Source: an uncultured Rikenellaceae bacterium
GTDB lineage: Bacteria > Bacteroidota > Bacteroidia > Bacteroidales > Rikenellaceae
DNA length: 12,004 bases
Assembly (NCBI GenBank): GCA_947054185.1
Contig: CAMRVW010000060.1
Coordinates: 1 to 12,004 of the forward strand
Reading direction: 5' to 3'
Shown here: positions 1-6,734 of the stretch, piece by piece
How the letters are laid out: the number at the start of each line of letters is the position of its first letter
Numbering within the stretch: position 1 is the stretch's first letter
Program-made: the position numbers and the translations under genes
Notes under the pieces: model-generated
What the model saw: only the letters and a program-made list of their open reading frames with translations
The model's database searches: none
What the model was told of the DNA's origin: nothing

Positions 1-275
1 GGAAACCGAAACCGCACACTATTCCTTATACCCGGCATTACGAAGTATGCCGTAAGCCTTGTTCCTTATGACGGGCTGAGGAACGAGTCCCGAGCGGCCC
101 GGAGCCTCCGCCCCAACGGAGGGCCGCACACCGCACAGCAATATATAGGTCAGTGAACTAAGCACTTCCAACCTTCTATCACCTCCCCGCTTTGCCCTCC
201 GCAGTCTCCGCGCCGCTCTCCGTCACGCAAAAGGCACTTTCCCCACGCACATGACCCCGAATCCGCACCCTATGC
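1..275. repeat. Dispersed GC-rich intergenic repeat, copy A
   Basis: Bases 7-45 match 11966-12004 with a single mismatch, and bases 181-270 match 11862-11951 at high identity. The two ends of the window therefore carry diverged direct copies of one element. Between those blocks copy A is about 40 bp shorter than copy B. It holds several inverted repeats: CGGCAT (33-38) with ATGCCG (47-52), GTTCC (61-65) with GGAAC (80-84), and a compound hairpin made of GCGGC (94-98)/GCCGC (123-127) around CCTCCG (105-110)/CGGAGG (117-122). I see no terminal inverted repeats, transposase or target-site duplication. The short open frames over it on the minus strand are not convincing genes. I take it to be a non-coding, structured, dispersed element; its function and copy number in the genome cannot be seen from here. 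Confidence 0.7.
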
Positions 276-434
276 GCTTGGCCCGCCGCAGCATGAGAAA
301 CGCCCGCCGAAGTTTTGCCGCACTGCTTCTGTTTATTGTTGCCCGCCCTGCCTTCGCACCCTTCCCGCGAGAGTTCATGACCCCTGTTTGACATCCTTTA
401 GGCATTCAACCCCAGGGCCAAAAACGTCTGTTTC
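276..434. other. Gene-free stretch, nothing recognised
   Basis: This stretch follows repeat copy A and has no counterpart in copy B, where the unit restarts instead. It has GC-rich, low-complexity-like composition at first and becomes AT-rich from about 400. Two overlapping minus-strand open frames of 60 and 71 codons cross it and run into the repeat. They have no recognisable motif, no ribosome binding site and no promoter, so I do not call them genes. Confidence 0.5.
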
Positions 435-468
435 ATAAATGTGTAAGACGTATGTCGAAAACATTTAT
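435..468. repeat. 34-bp interrupted palindrome
   Basis: ATAAATGT (435-442) and ACATTTAT (461-468) are perfect complements. GAC (447-449) and GTC (454-456) share the same axis at 451.5, with additional pairs at 444/459 and 451/452. The nested symmetry suggests a protein-binding dyad or an extruded hairpin rather than a chance arm. It lies in the gene-free zone downstream of the minus-strand outer-membrane gene, so it is not an obvious operator for any gene in the window. Confidence 0.4.
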
Positions 469-501
469 ATCACTTCCTCTTGATTTTTGTCCTAAAATAT
501 C

Positions 502-522
502 AAAAGGGGGTCCGAGACCCCT
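502..522 (-). terminator. Weak intrinsic terminator for the outer-membrane protein gene
   Basis: On the minus strand a six-base stem (GGGGTC at 521-516 read in reverse, pairing with its complement at 512-507, three-base loop) is followed by TTTT and then a T-rich run out to about 493. It sits roughly 95 bases past the stop codon of the outer-membrane protein gene, which is the only gene that could use it. The short stem and short T run make it weaker than the other terminators here. A second GC-rich fold (CCTCC 531-535 with GGAGG 551-555, inner CCC-GAAA-GGG) lies just upstream in transcript order and may assist. Confidence 0.5.
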
Positions 523-615
523 CCGTGACCCCTCCCCCGAAAGGGCCGCCGGAGGCAGTTTCAGTAATCCCAATACGGCAGTACCGCAAACCAAAGCCAC
601 ACGGCTGCAATGTCG

Positions 616-3045
616 TCAGAATCGGCCTGCATCTTCAGCGTTGCCTTTGACCACCTGTGCTGCTCTGAAATCCTTGCCTGTCTTAAAGTTGTATTTCAGC
701 GTAAGACCGTAAGAGCGCCCTGTCGACGACTGCCAGCTTAGAACCCTCTTACGATAAGAAGGTTCGTCAATCAACATACTCATCTTGGTGTGAACCATGC
801 CCTTGACCTCAGCCATCAAGGTGAGCTTACCATCCAAGAAGGTCTTTTTGACAGAGGCATCCAACGAAGCCATAGGCCTGTCCACCAATATATTTCCCTG
901 TATCAAATTGCCGGCACACCAACTCGACATCTCCACGGTCCACTTCTTTGGCAACAAGAACGTCATGTTAACCATCCCCTGATAATACCATTTCGAACGC
1001 TCACGCTCCATAAACGTACTGCGCATCATACCGGAGCCGCCCGATATATTGAAATTCCAACATTTAAAAGGAGTAAAAGGCAGATAAGCATTGAATATCA
1101 ACATATTTTGCTTGTCAATATTATCATTCTTGTACATCACAATCTCAGGGTCGTTCTCGTCAATGATGGCCACTTGGGCAAAGAGATCTTTGTCAGCCTC
1201 ATAAGCAGCCGTCAACATATACCTGCCGGCCAAGGTGAAATTGAGCGACACATTATTGGAATAAGCCGGTTTCAAATATGGGTTACCCACCGCAACGGAG
1301 ATGTTATCGATAGGCTGACGCCTCGGATTCAGCATACCGAAGCCCGGACGGCGAATACTTCTGCGGTAACTCATGGCGGCCACATAATCGCCCTTGGCGG
1401 TCAAGAGATATGACAACGAGGCCGACGGGAAAAAGTCGGTGTAATTATTGTGGTGACTCTCGCTCTGCTTCAGCGAGGTGGGATGCAAGTCGGTGTTCTC
1501 CACACGCAAGCCAGCCATAATGTTAAGCCTCCCGACACGTCCTGTTGTGGAGACATAGGCCGCGGCAATACCCTCGCGGTAACGATAATTGTCGCTGTAA
1601 ACATCGTCATAGAGCCACTCGGAGCCATCGCCGGAAGAGTAATAATCAAACACACTCGACATCTTGGAGTAAGAATACTTGGCCCCGTAACCCAACGACC
1701 ACTTCTTGTTGAATCGCTTGTTTACGTCTATGCGGGCGGTGTAAAAATCGTTCTTCATAAAACTGGCATACCTCACATAATCAACCGCAGTCACAGCGCC
1801 CAAACGCTGTAAGAACTCAGTGGTGGCGGCTTCGTCAGATTTAGAGCGGTGATAGTCGGCCACCAACAACAGGTCGGAGCCCAACGAGTCTAACCTGCGA
1901 CGATAGTTGAGCGACAGGTCGTGCCTCTTGCTCAAATCGTCAGGTGACAACGATTTTGTGGTGGCATAACTAATCAGATCGCCATACGAACGGTCGTGGC
2001 CTAAAGAAGATGAAAAGTTATCTTCATCACTTGGCGAACGACGGAAATCGTAATCGACACCCACGCTGTTGCGCTCGTCGATGCTGTAAACGCCACGCAG
2101 AGTATAATTGTAAGAATGGCTGCAATTGTTCAGCACAGACTCTGATGTTACCGTGTCTCCCAACTGCCTGAAATCGGAGTGCTGACGCAGAAACTGTGAG
2201 TACTGACGCCGCGAATATGTAAAGCCTGTCGATAGCGAGAGCTTGCCATACATGGCGTTCACCCACACCGACGGCGAGGCCAACGTGGTCAATGTGTCGG
2301 TGCGCCTGTAACTCATCGACACGCTGCCGAACAAGCCATCCACCTTGCTGCGGTTACGCAGGTTTATCTTAAGCACCGCTCCGCCTGCCGAAGCATCGTA
2401 CCTGGCGCCTGCCGACCGCACCACATCTATGCTCTTGACATCTTCGGCATTTATCGACTCGAGGTAATTCAGCAGATCGGTCGATGACATGGTCATCACC
2501 CTGTCGTTTATCATCACCATCACGCCACCCTGGCCGTTAACCGTTATCTGATCGTTATTGTCTATCCACAAGCCCGGCACATACTTCAACGCCTCACGGG
2601 CATTGCGTCCCTGAGCCACCTTGCTGTCGCCCAAAGCCAGCGAATAACCGTCTGCCCTCTGCGTCACCATATTGCCCTGCACCACCACTTCATCGACCTC
2701 CATGGCCTCGGGTTGCAGCACCACATCGCCCAAGTCGACCGCCTCTGCCACCTTCACCCGTCGGTTTAACGATTTATAACCCACACATGAGACCTCCATA
2801 TCATACTCCCCCACCGAGAGCTCCACCGAGAAGCGACCGCCGGTATCGGTGGTCGCTCCGGCCGCATACTCTCCACCGGCAGAAAACACCACCGTGGCAT
2901 ACTCTATCGCCACCCCGTTTGCGTCTTTAACACAACCTGCCACAACCTTTTTGTCATCGGCAAACACCCTGTCGACCGCACCATTAGCGGCTCCAAACGC
3001 CTGTGCAGTCAAACAAATAAGCGCAAGTAAAAATACGTTTTTCAT
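616..3045 (-). CDS. TonB-plug outer-membrane beta-barrel family protein
   Basis: This 809-residue protein is predicted to sit in the outer membrane. It starts with a signal peptide (residues 1-18, hydrophobic LLALICLTAQAFG). A CarboxypepD_reg-like beta-sandwich follows at about 34-119 (GCVKDANG, the TTDTGGRF turn, SCVGYKSL), then a TonB-plug-like domain at about 125-235 (KYVPGLW, VNGQGGVMVMIND, SAGARYDASAGGAVLKI). The remainder is a long barrel rich in alternating aromatic strands. This order matches the outer-membrane beta-barrel family of TonB-receptor-like proteins in Bacteroidetes. No SusD partner, anti-sigma factor or TonB box is seen next to it, so the substrate is unknown. The reading frame stays open further upstream to 3267, but a TACATTTG promoter at 3079-3072 lies inside that extension and the signal peptide begins at 3045, so I start there. 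A Met at 3057 is a possible alternative. The gene is monocistronic and divergent from the next gene. Confidence 0.85.
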   Translation of the reverse strand: MKNVFLLALICLTAQAFGAANGAVDRVFADDKKVVAGCVKDANGVAIEYATVVFSAGGEYAAGATTDTGGRFSVELSVGEYDMEVSCVGYKSLNRRVKVAEAVDLGDVVLQPEAMEVDEVVVQGNMVTQRADGYSLALGDSKVAQGRNAREALKYVPGLWIDNNDQITVNGQGGVMVMINDRVMTMSSTDLLNYLESINAEDVKSIDVVRSAGARYDASAGGAVLKINLRNRSKVDGLFGSVSMSYRRTDTLTTLASPSVWVNAMYGKLSLSTGFTYSRRQYSQFLRQHSDFRQLGDTVTSESVLNNCSHSYNYTLRGVYSIDERNSVGVDYDFRRSPSDEDNFSSSLGHDRSYGDLISYATTKSLSPDDLSKRHDLSLNYRRRLDSLGSDLLLVADYHRSKSDEAATTEFLQRLGAVTAVDYVRYASFMKNDFYTARIDVNKRFNKKWSLGYGAKYSYSKMSSVFDYYSSGDGSEWLYDDVYSDNYRYREGIAAAYVSTTGRVGRLNIMAGLRVENTDLHPTSLKQSESHHNNYTDFFPSASLSYLLTAKGDYVAAMSYRRSIRRPGFGMLNPRRQPIDNISVAVGNPYLKPAYSNNVSLNFTLAGRYMLTAAYEADKDLFAQVAIIDENDPEIVMYKNDNIDKQNMLIFNAYLPFTPFKCWNFNISGGSGMMRSTFMERERSKWYYQGMVNMTFLLPKKWTVEMSSWCAGNLIQGNILVDRPMASLDASVKKTFLDGKLTLMAEVKGMVHTKMSMLIDEPSYRKRVLSWQSSTGRSYGLTLKYNFKTGKDFRAAQVVKGNAEDAGRF

Positions 3046-3071
3046 AATATATCTCATTTTTATCGACAATG

Positions 3072-3104
3072 CAAATGTACACAAATATTTTATATATTGC
3101 AATA
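3072..3104 (-). promoter_or_regulatory. Bacteroidetes-type promoter for the outer-membrane protein gene
   Basis: On the minus strand TACATTTG (3079-3072) fits the TAnnTTTG -7 consensus. A degenerate -33 (TTG) lies about 20 bases upstream. It implies a 5' leader of roughly 20 bases before the start codon at 3045. This position rules out the longer upstream open frame as coding. Confidence 0.55.
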
Positions 3105-3336
3105 CAAAATACATAAAAATAAATAAATATTTATTACGCAATATACATCTCGTTTTAATATACCGTAAAATTTTCTTTACACCCATATATACTAGGTGAC
3201 ACTCTAGCCACATATGAAAAAATTTCACACCCGGCACAATAAATAACAAAAAGGATGCAACATGCAAAAATCATCATGTCAACACATTAAGCTCGCACAT
3301 CATGTAAAATATCGCAAAAGTGACGAAAACATTCTT

Positions 3337-3363
3337 TTTTTCGCAAAAAAATATCTATATTTG
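3337..3363 (+). promoter_or_regulatory. Bacteroidetes-type promoter for the small membrane protein gene
   Basis: TATATTTG at 3356-3363 is an exact TAnnTTTG -7 element. The -33 position is only a T-run (from 3335) rather than TTTG. Transcription would begin near 3370, giving an A-rich leader of about 58 bases. A strong -7 and an AT-rich upstream stretch fit a well-expressed gene. Confidence 0.55.
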
Positions 3364-3427
3364 CACATCTCAAACAAAGATTTTCAGACATCAATCAACA
3401 CTTATTAATAACTAAAAAGAAATCATC

Positions 3428-3865
3428 ATGATTTTTGCAATTTTACTTATTATCTTGGGTATTTTGGCTGTTCCCTCTTTGATCGTTTCAAAGAAACCGA
3501 ATGCTAAAGAACTTATCGACAAGATCGCTCCTTTCCAGGGTTGGCTGGGTCTTGTATTCTGCCTTATCGGTGTTTGGGGCATCATCACTTCGATTCTCCA
3601 CATCGGTTGGTTGACAAGCTGGCCTATCATTTGGATTCTCGACCTGGCAGTTGCTCTTGTTGAGGCTTGCCTCGGTTTCATCCTTGGTTACAACCTCATC
3701 GTTAAGTACATTCTTTCTAAGAACGAGGCTGCTGCGGCTAAAGGTGAGCAGATACTTGCAAAACTCCTTCCCCTGCAGGGCAAACTCGGTATCGCTGCAA
3801 TCGTGCTCGGTATCGTTTACATCATCCTGTACTTCGTTTTGTTCGCAGCTTTGATGGCAGCTTAA
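3428..3865 (+). CDS. Small internally duplicated four-helix membrane protein, function unknown
   Basis: This 145-residue integral membrane protein has four hydrophobic segments at about 1-20, 39-60, 66-92 and 120-144. It is built from two similar halves. An ILG followed by SKK and a KELIDKIAPFQGWLGL-like stretch (27-42) recurs about 80 residues later as SKN and EQILAKLLPLQGKLGI (107-122), each leading into a GxxxG-containing helix. It has no signal peptide, catalytic motif or binding motif, and I do not recognise a characterised family, though it resembles conserved Bacteroidetes hypothetical membrane proteins. Codon choice (many GGT, GCT, GTT, CTT) differs from the GGC/GCC-rich neighbours and is closer to that of the ribosomal genes here, which suggests high expression. 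It is monocistronic, with its own promoter and a very strong terminator. No start-deciding ribosome binding site is visible; the Met at 3428 opens the first helix. Confidence 0.8.
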   Translation: MIFAILLIILGILAVPSLIVSKKPNAKELIDKIAPFQGWLGLVFCLIGVWGIITSILHIGWLTSWPIIWILDLAVALVEACLGFILGYNLIVKYILSKNEAAAAKGEQILAKLLPLQGKLGIAAIVLGIVYIILYFVLFAALMAA

Positions 3866-3884
3866 TTTAAGCCTATCATAATAG

Positions 3885-3919
3885 AAAATACCACCTCTTA
3901 TAAGAGGTGGTATTTTTTT
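3885..3919 (+). terminator. Strong intrinsic terminator, probably bidirectional
   Basis: A perfect 32-bp palindrome (16-base arms, 3885-3900 and 3901-3916, centred on the core CTTATAAG) ends in seven T residues (3913-3919) 20 bases after the small membrane protein stop. The opposite strand also ends in a T-rich tail (TATTTTCTATT), so it can stop the convergent M16 protease transcript as well. Confidence 0.9.
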
Positions 3920-4049
3920 GTCCTTTATAATCTCCCGGCGACACATGTCTTTATCGAATATAAGCCGTTATCCGCACACACATATCGACATCTGTTTTAC
4001 CCCCCTTCCGGCACACATTTCCCTGCCCCATCTTTTCATCAATCAAAAC

Positions 4050-5270
4050 CTATCTATAGGTCAGGCAGGAAAGATTTTCTTCGTCGAATATCGTATCGGC
4101 ACATCGGCATATATCATCGGCCGTGACAGCATCAACACGGGCTTTGAGCCGCTCATAAGGCTCAACTTCGCCATAGACGAGCATGCTCTTGCCTGCCGAC
4201 AGCATGACACTCTCGGAGTTTTCCGACGCGATCACAATCTGCCCCAAGAGCTGCTTTTTGGCCATGGCCAGCGATCTCGGCGTGAGAGGCTCTCTCTTCA
4301 TGCGTTCGATCTCAGACATGGCCAGGTCATAACACTGCCTGAGGTTATCTTTCTCGCAACCGAAACATACCGTCACTATACCGGTATCGGAATAGGCCAT
4401 AAAACCTGCATCCACCGAATAACACAACCCGTTGCGCTCTCTTAAGGCGACATTAAGTCTGCTGCCGGAACTCATTCCACCCAACACATTTACCATAAGC
4501 GCCACGGCAGCCCTCCGGTCACTCACACACGAACAACTGCGCCCACCCATTATGCAGAGACTCTGATAGGTACCCTTAAGAACGCTCTCATTCCTGACGA
4601 CATAACGGCTCACACCATGACGCAGCGTTGTCGACCGACGTGCCGGCAAAACCCCGAACTTGGCCAGGGCCACCTCTCTGAAACGGGCCGGCGACACATT
4701 GCCCACCACCGAGAAAACCATACGGTCGGTGGCGTAATGACGCTCCACAAAACGGCGCATGTCGTCCGAGCGAAACCGCGATATACTCCTTTTGGTACCC
4801 AAGATATTGCGTCCCAAAGAGCTGCCGCCAAACACCATGTCTTCAAAATCGTCATATATCGCTTCCGATGGCGAATCTTTATACGAATTTATTTCATCTA
4901 TGATGACGCCTCGCTCTGTCTCTATGTCACGTTCGGCAAACAACGAGTTGAACACCACGTCGGCAATCAGATCGGCCGCCTTGGCATAATCGCCCTTCAA
5001 CACCGTGGCATGCACCACCGTCTCCTCTTTGGTGGTATAAGCATTAAGTTCGCCGCCCACATTGTCAAGCAACGAGTTTATATGATATGCACGCCGCTTT
5101 GTTGTGCCTTTAAAAAGCAGATGTTCAATAAAATGCGCAATGCCGTGCTCTTTCTCGTCCTCGTCACGCGTACCCGCACCTATGGTGAGCCCGCAATGCA
5201 ACACAGCACTCCTGACCCGCCCCAATACACACTTTATGCCGTTGTCAAGCTCAAAAACTTCGTACTCCAT
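4050..5270 (-). CDS. M16 family zinc metallopeptidase (insulinase/pitrilysin/processing-peptidase type)
   Basis: This 406-residue predicted zinc endopeptidase has the inverted zinc motif HFIEH (H46, E49, H50). The expected third ligand, glutamate 126, lies in VIIDEI about 76 residues later. The N-terminal beta strand with the internal LDNGIK start, the GGELNAYTTKEETVV stretch (72-86) and the later GMSSGSRLN segment are typical of the family. The length suits the single-unit processing-peptidase-like (PqqL/YmxG) branch rather than the 900-residue pitrilysins. There is no signal peptide, so it is probably cytoplasmic; the substrate is unknown. A strong AAAGGAGGTG sits upstream, but about 18 bases from the ATG, longer than normal spacing, and no better start is apparent. 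It is convergent with the small membrane protein gene and shares its terminator. It stands alone downstream of the rplI terminator. Confidence 0.92.
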   Translation of the reverse strand: MEYEVFELDNGIKCVLGRVRSAVLHCGLTIGAGTRDEDEKEHGIAHFIEHLLFKGTTKRRAYHINSLLDNVGGELNAYTTKEETVVHATVLKGDYAKAADLIADVVFNSLFAERDIETERGVIIDEINSYKDSPSEAIYDDFEDMVFGGSSLGRNILGTKRSISRFRSDDMRRFVERHYATDRMVFSVVGNVSPARFREVALAKFGVLPARRSTTLRHGVSRYVVRNESVLKGTYQSLCIMGGRSCSCVSDRRAAVALMVNVLGGMSSGSRLNVALRERNGLCYSVDAGFMAYSDTGIVTVCFGCEKDNLRQCYDLAMSEIERMKREPLTPRSLAMAKKQLLGQIVIASENSESVMLSAGKSMLVYGEVEPYERLKARVDAVTADDICRCADTIFDEENLSCLTYR

Positions 5271-5459
5271 AACAGATCTATCTTTTTACACCTCCTTTTT
5301 CAAGAACCGAAACACCGCCTTTTTACGCTTTTGCCCCACAAATTCCACCCCGACATCACAGCAACATATTCACACCCCCGACGCCCACGGAGCCGACTTT
5401 CAAAAAGCAGCGACCCTAACATCCGGAAAATCAATAGGCGACCGCCCCCGCCCCGGCAA
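5271..5459. other. Intergenic spacer between rplI and the M16 gene
   Basis: The spacer contains the AAAGGAGGTG element (minus strand, 5298-5289) upstream of the protease start. No clear TAnnTTTG promoter, repeat or open frame of substance is visible. Confidence 0.5.
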
Positions 5460-5487
5460 AATAAAAGGGACTTGAATAAGTCCCTTT
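5460..5487 (-). terminator. Terminator of the rpsF-rpsR-rplI operon
   Basis: A ten-base perfect stem (AAAGGGACTT at 5464-5473, AAGTCCCTTT at 5478-5487, four-base loop) is followed on the minus strand by TTTTATTTT. It lies about 25 bases beyond the rplI stop. Confidence 0.85.
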
Positions 5488-5511
5488 CAAAATGATATTG
5501 CAAACAAATGC

Positions 5512-5982
5512 TTACTCTGCGGCGGTCTCTTCTTTTGCGCTCTCTTCGGCAACCACGTTGACTTTAACGGTGCCTTTGATGTCGCGGTAAACCTTAACAG
5601 ATGCCTCGTAAGAGCCAAGCTCTTTGATTGCAGAGACGGTAACGTTCTTTTTCTCTATCTCCACGCCCTTTGCAGCTATCTGCTCTGCTATCTGAGCGGC
5701 AGTGACCGAACCGAAGATCTTGTTGCCGTCGCTCACCTTGGCGGCGATTGTAAGCTCTATTGCCGATATCTTGGCTGCCTTGGCCTCGGCCTCGGCACGA
5801 ACTTTAGCCTCTTTGTGAGCCTGTTGTTTTATATTCTCAGCAAGCACTTTCTTTGCCGAAGCAGTGGCCAAGATAGCCTTGCCCTGAGGAATCAGAAAGT
5901 TGTTTGCATAACCGGGACGCACATTGACGATGTCGTTTTTGTGGCCCAAATTATCGACGTCTTGTTTAAGTATGATTTCCAT
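5512..5982 (-). CDS. rplI: 50S ribosomal protein bL9
   Basis: bL9 binds 23S rRNA near the L1 stalk base and influences reading-frame fidelity. The 156-residue sequence begins with the conserved MEIILKQDVDNLGHKNDIVNVRPGYANNFLIP N-domain (residues 1-32, with the GYANNFLIP signature). A long charged connecting helix follows (about 40-75, rich in Ala, Lys and Glu), then the C-terminal RNA-binding domain with the GxxKIFGSVTA motif (85-95). A short acidic Ala/Glu tail extends past the usual end. It is the last gene of the S6-S18-L9 operon, starting 32 bases after the rpsR stop, and has no obvious Shine-Dalgarno sequence. Confidence 0.98.
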   Translation of the reverse strand: MEIILKQDVDNLGHKNDIVNVRPGYANNFLIPQGKAILATASAKKVLAENIKQQAHKEAKVRAEAEAKAAKISAIELTIAAKVSDGNKIFGSVTAAQIAEQIAAKGVEIEKKNVTVSAIKELGSYEASVKVYRDIKGTVKVNVVAEESAKEETAAE

Positions 5983-6014
5983 TGATAATTGTCTCTAAAG
6001 AAATTAGAAAAAGA

Positions 6015-6284
6015 TTACTTCATTAAGTCTGTCACAAAAGGCAGAATGGCCAAATGGCGCGCACGTTTAATGGCGGTTGCGACCTTTTTCTGATATTTCT
6101 GTGAAGTACCGGTCAAACGACGGGGCAATATACGACCCTGTTCGTTGAGGAACTTCTTGAGAAATTCGCCGTCTTTGTAATCAATATACTTGATACCGTT
6201 CTTTTTGAAACGGCAATATTTTTTCTTTTTAACCTCTACCGTGGGAGGGTTGAGATATCTTATTTCTGTCTGATTCTGTGCCAT
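6015..6284 (-). CDS. rpsR: 30S ribosomal protein bS18
   Basis: bS18 pairs with S6 on the platform of the 30S subunit. The 89-residue sequence shows the family core: YCRFKKNGIKYIDYKD (23-38), FLNEQGRILPRRLTGTS (46-62), then the basic YQKKVATAIKRARHLAILPFV (64-84). Only one cysteine is present in the N-terminal segment, so this is not a zinc-binding four-cysteine form. The start is well supported: GGAGG within the last codons of rpsF lies at normal distance, and the two genes are three bases apart, indicating coupled translation with S6. Confidence 0.98.
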   Translation of the reverse strand: MAQNQTEIRYLNPPTVEVKKKKYCRFKKNGIKYIDYKDGEFLKKFLNEQGRILPRRLTGTSQKYQKKVATAIKRARHLAILPFVTDLMK

Positions 6285-6287
6285 GAT

Positions 6288-6632
6288 TTATTCCTCCTTC
6301 TTGCTGCTGATGTTTTTTCTTCTCTTTTCTGCATATTCAACCGCGTGTTTGTCCATCTTGAAAGTAAGGAAACGGATCACACGTTCGTCGCGAGAGTACT
6401 GGGTTTCGAGTTTCTCGATAATGCTTCCCTCGCCCGTGAACTGAAGCAAGAAATAGAAGCCGGTGCTCTTCTTCTGAATCGGATAAGCCAATTTCTTGAG
6501 GCCCCAGTCTTCCTGGCTGACGATCTGACCTCCGATTTCGGTGATAACACCGCGGAATTTGCCAACCAACTCGGCCAGTTGCGCGTCATTGAGGACGGGA
6601 GTGGCAATGAAAACGGTTTCGTAATTGTTCAT
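6288..6632 (-). CDS. rpsF: 30S ribosomal protein bS6
   Basis: bS6 forms a heterodimer with S18 on the 30S platform. The 114-residue product starts MNNYETVFIATPVLND and carries the S6 ferredoxin-like fold: the GGQIVSQEDWGLKKLAYPIQKKSTGFYFLL strand-turn region and the SRDERVIRFLTFKMDKHA C-terminal strand, with a basic-acidic tail. The open frame continues upstream for 40 more codons, but those cross the mapped promoter (6704-6674) and are unlike any S6, so the start is at 6632. It is the first gene of the rpsF-rpsR-rplI operon. No ssb gene lies between S6 and S18, unlike the arrangement in many Firmicutes. Confidence 0.98.
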   Translation of the reverse strand: MNNYETVFIATPVLNDAQLAELVGKFRGVITEIGGQIVSQEDWGLKKLAYPIQKKSTGFYFLLQFTGEGSIIEKLETQYSRDERVIRFLTFKMDKHAVEYAEKRRKNISSKKEE

Positions 6633-6673
6633 AAAAAATGAAAGTTTTAATTTTTTTTGCATAAATTGCGGCA

Positions 6674-6704
6674 CAAAGGTACGAACTTTTCCCGAAAAAA
6701 CAAA
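6674..6704 (-). promoter_or_regulatory. Consensus Bacteroidetes promoter of the rpsF operon
   Basis: Read on the minus strand, TTTG (6704-6701), exactly 19 bases of spacer and TACCTTTG (6681-6674) match the primary sigma-factor consensus TTTG-N19-TAnnTTTG without mismatch. It implies a 5' leader of roughly 35 A/T-rich bases. The -33 element lies only 30 bases from the divergent GSCFA gene start. Confidence 0.85.
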
Positions 6705-6734
6705 CCGTAAGCTCAACAAAAAACAGTCAATCGC

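Larger units (their letters stand above)
3046..3427. other. AT-rich divergent intergenic region
   Basis: This 382-bp spacer separates the two divergent genes and is far more AT-rich than the flanks. It carries the two facing-away promoters annotated here. A 48-codon open frame at 3262-3408 is preceded by AAGGA but has no promoter of its own, overlaps the promoter of the downstream gene and resembles nothing known to me, so I leave it uncalled. I see no terminator, riboswitch or repeated operator in it. Confidence 0.6.

Noticed and set aside
179..405. Two overlapping minus-strand open frames of 71 and 60 codons
   Set aside because: They lie in the dispersed repeat and gene-free DNA, with no ribosome binding site, promoter or motif, and the frame is not conserved in the other repeat copy.
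435..468. dif-type XerC/XerD recombination site
   Set aside because: The arms and central spacing do not fit a 28-bp dif site with a 6-bp centre.
790..1413. Long open frame antisense to the outer-membrane protein gene
   Set aside because: It is a shadow of the real gene on the other strand, with no recognisable protein features.
3046..3267. N-terminal extension of the outer-membrane protein by 74 codons
   Set aside because: It crosses a TAnnTTTG promoter and AT-rich spacer, and the signal peptide starts at 3045.
3262..3408. 48-codon open frame with an AAGGA upstream
   Set aside because: It overlaps the promoter of the small membrane protein gene, lacks its own promoter and has no recognisable sequence. 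It is too weak to call.
4617..5495. 292-codon open frame antisense to the M16 protease gene
   Set aside because: The opposite strand has a complete zinc protease with catalytic motifs; this frame has none.
6633..6667. S6:S18-binding autoregulatory leader RNA for rpsF
   Set aside because: The predicted leader is short and A/T-rich, with no convincing hairpin or bulged motif.
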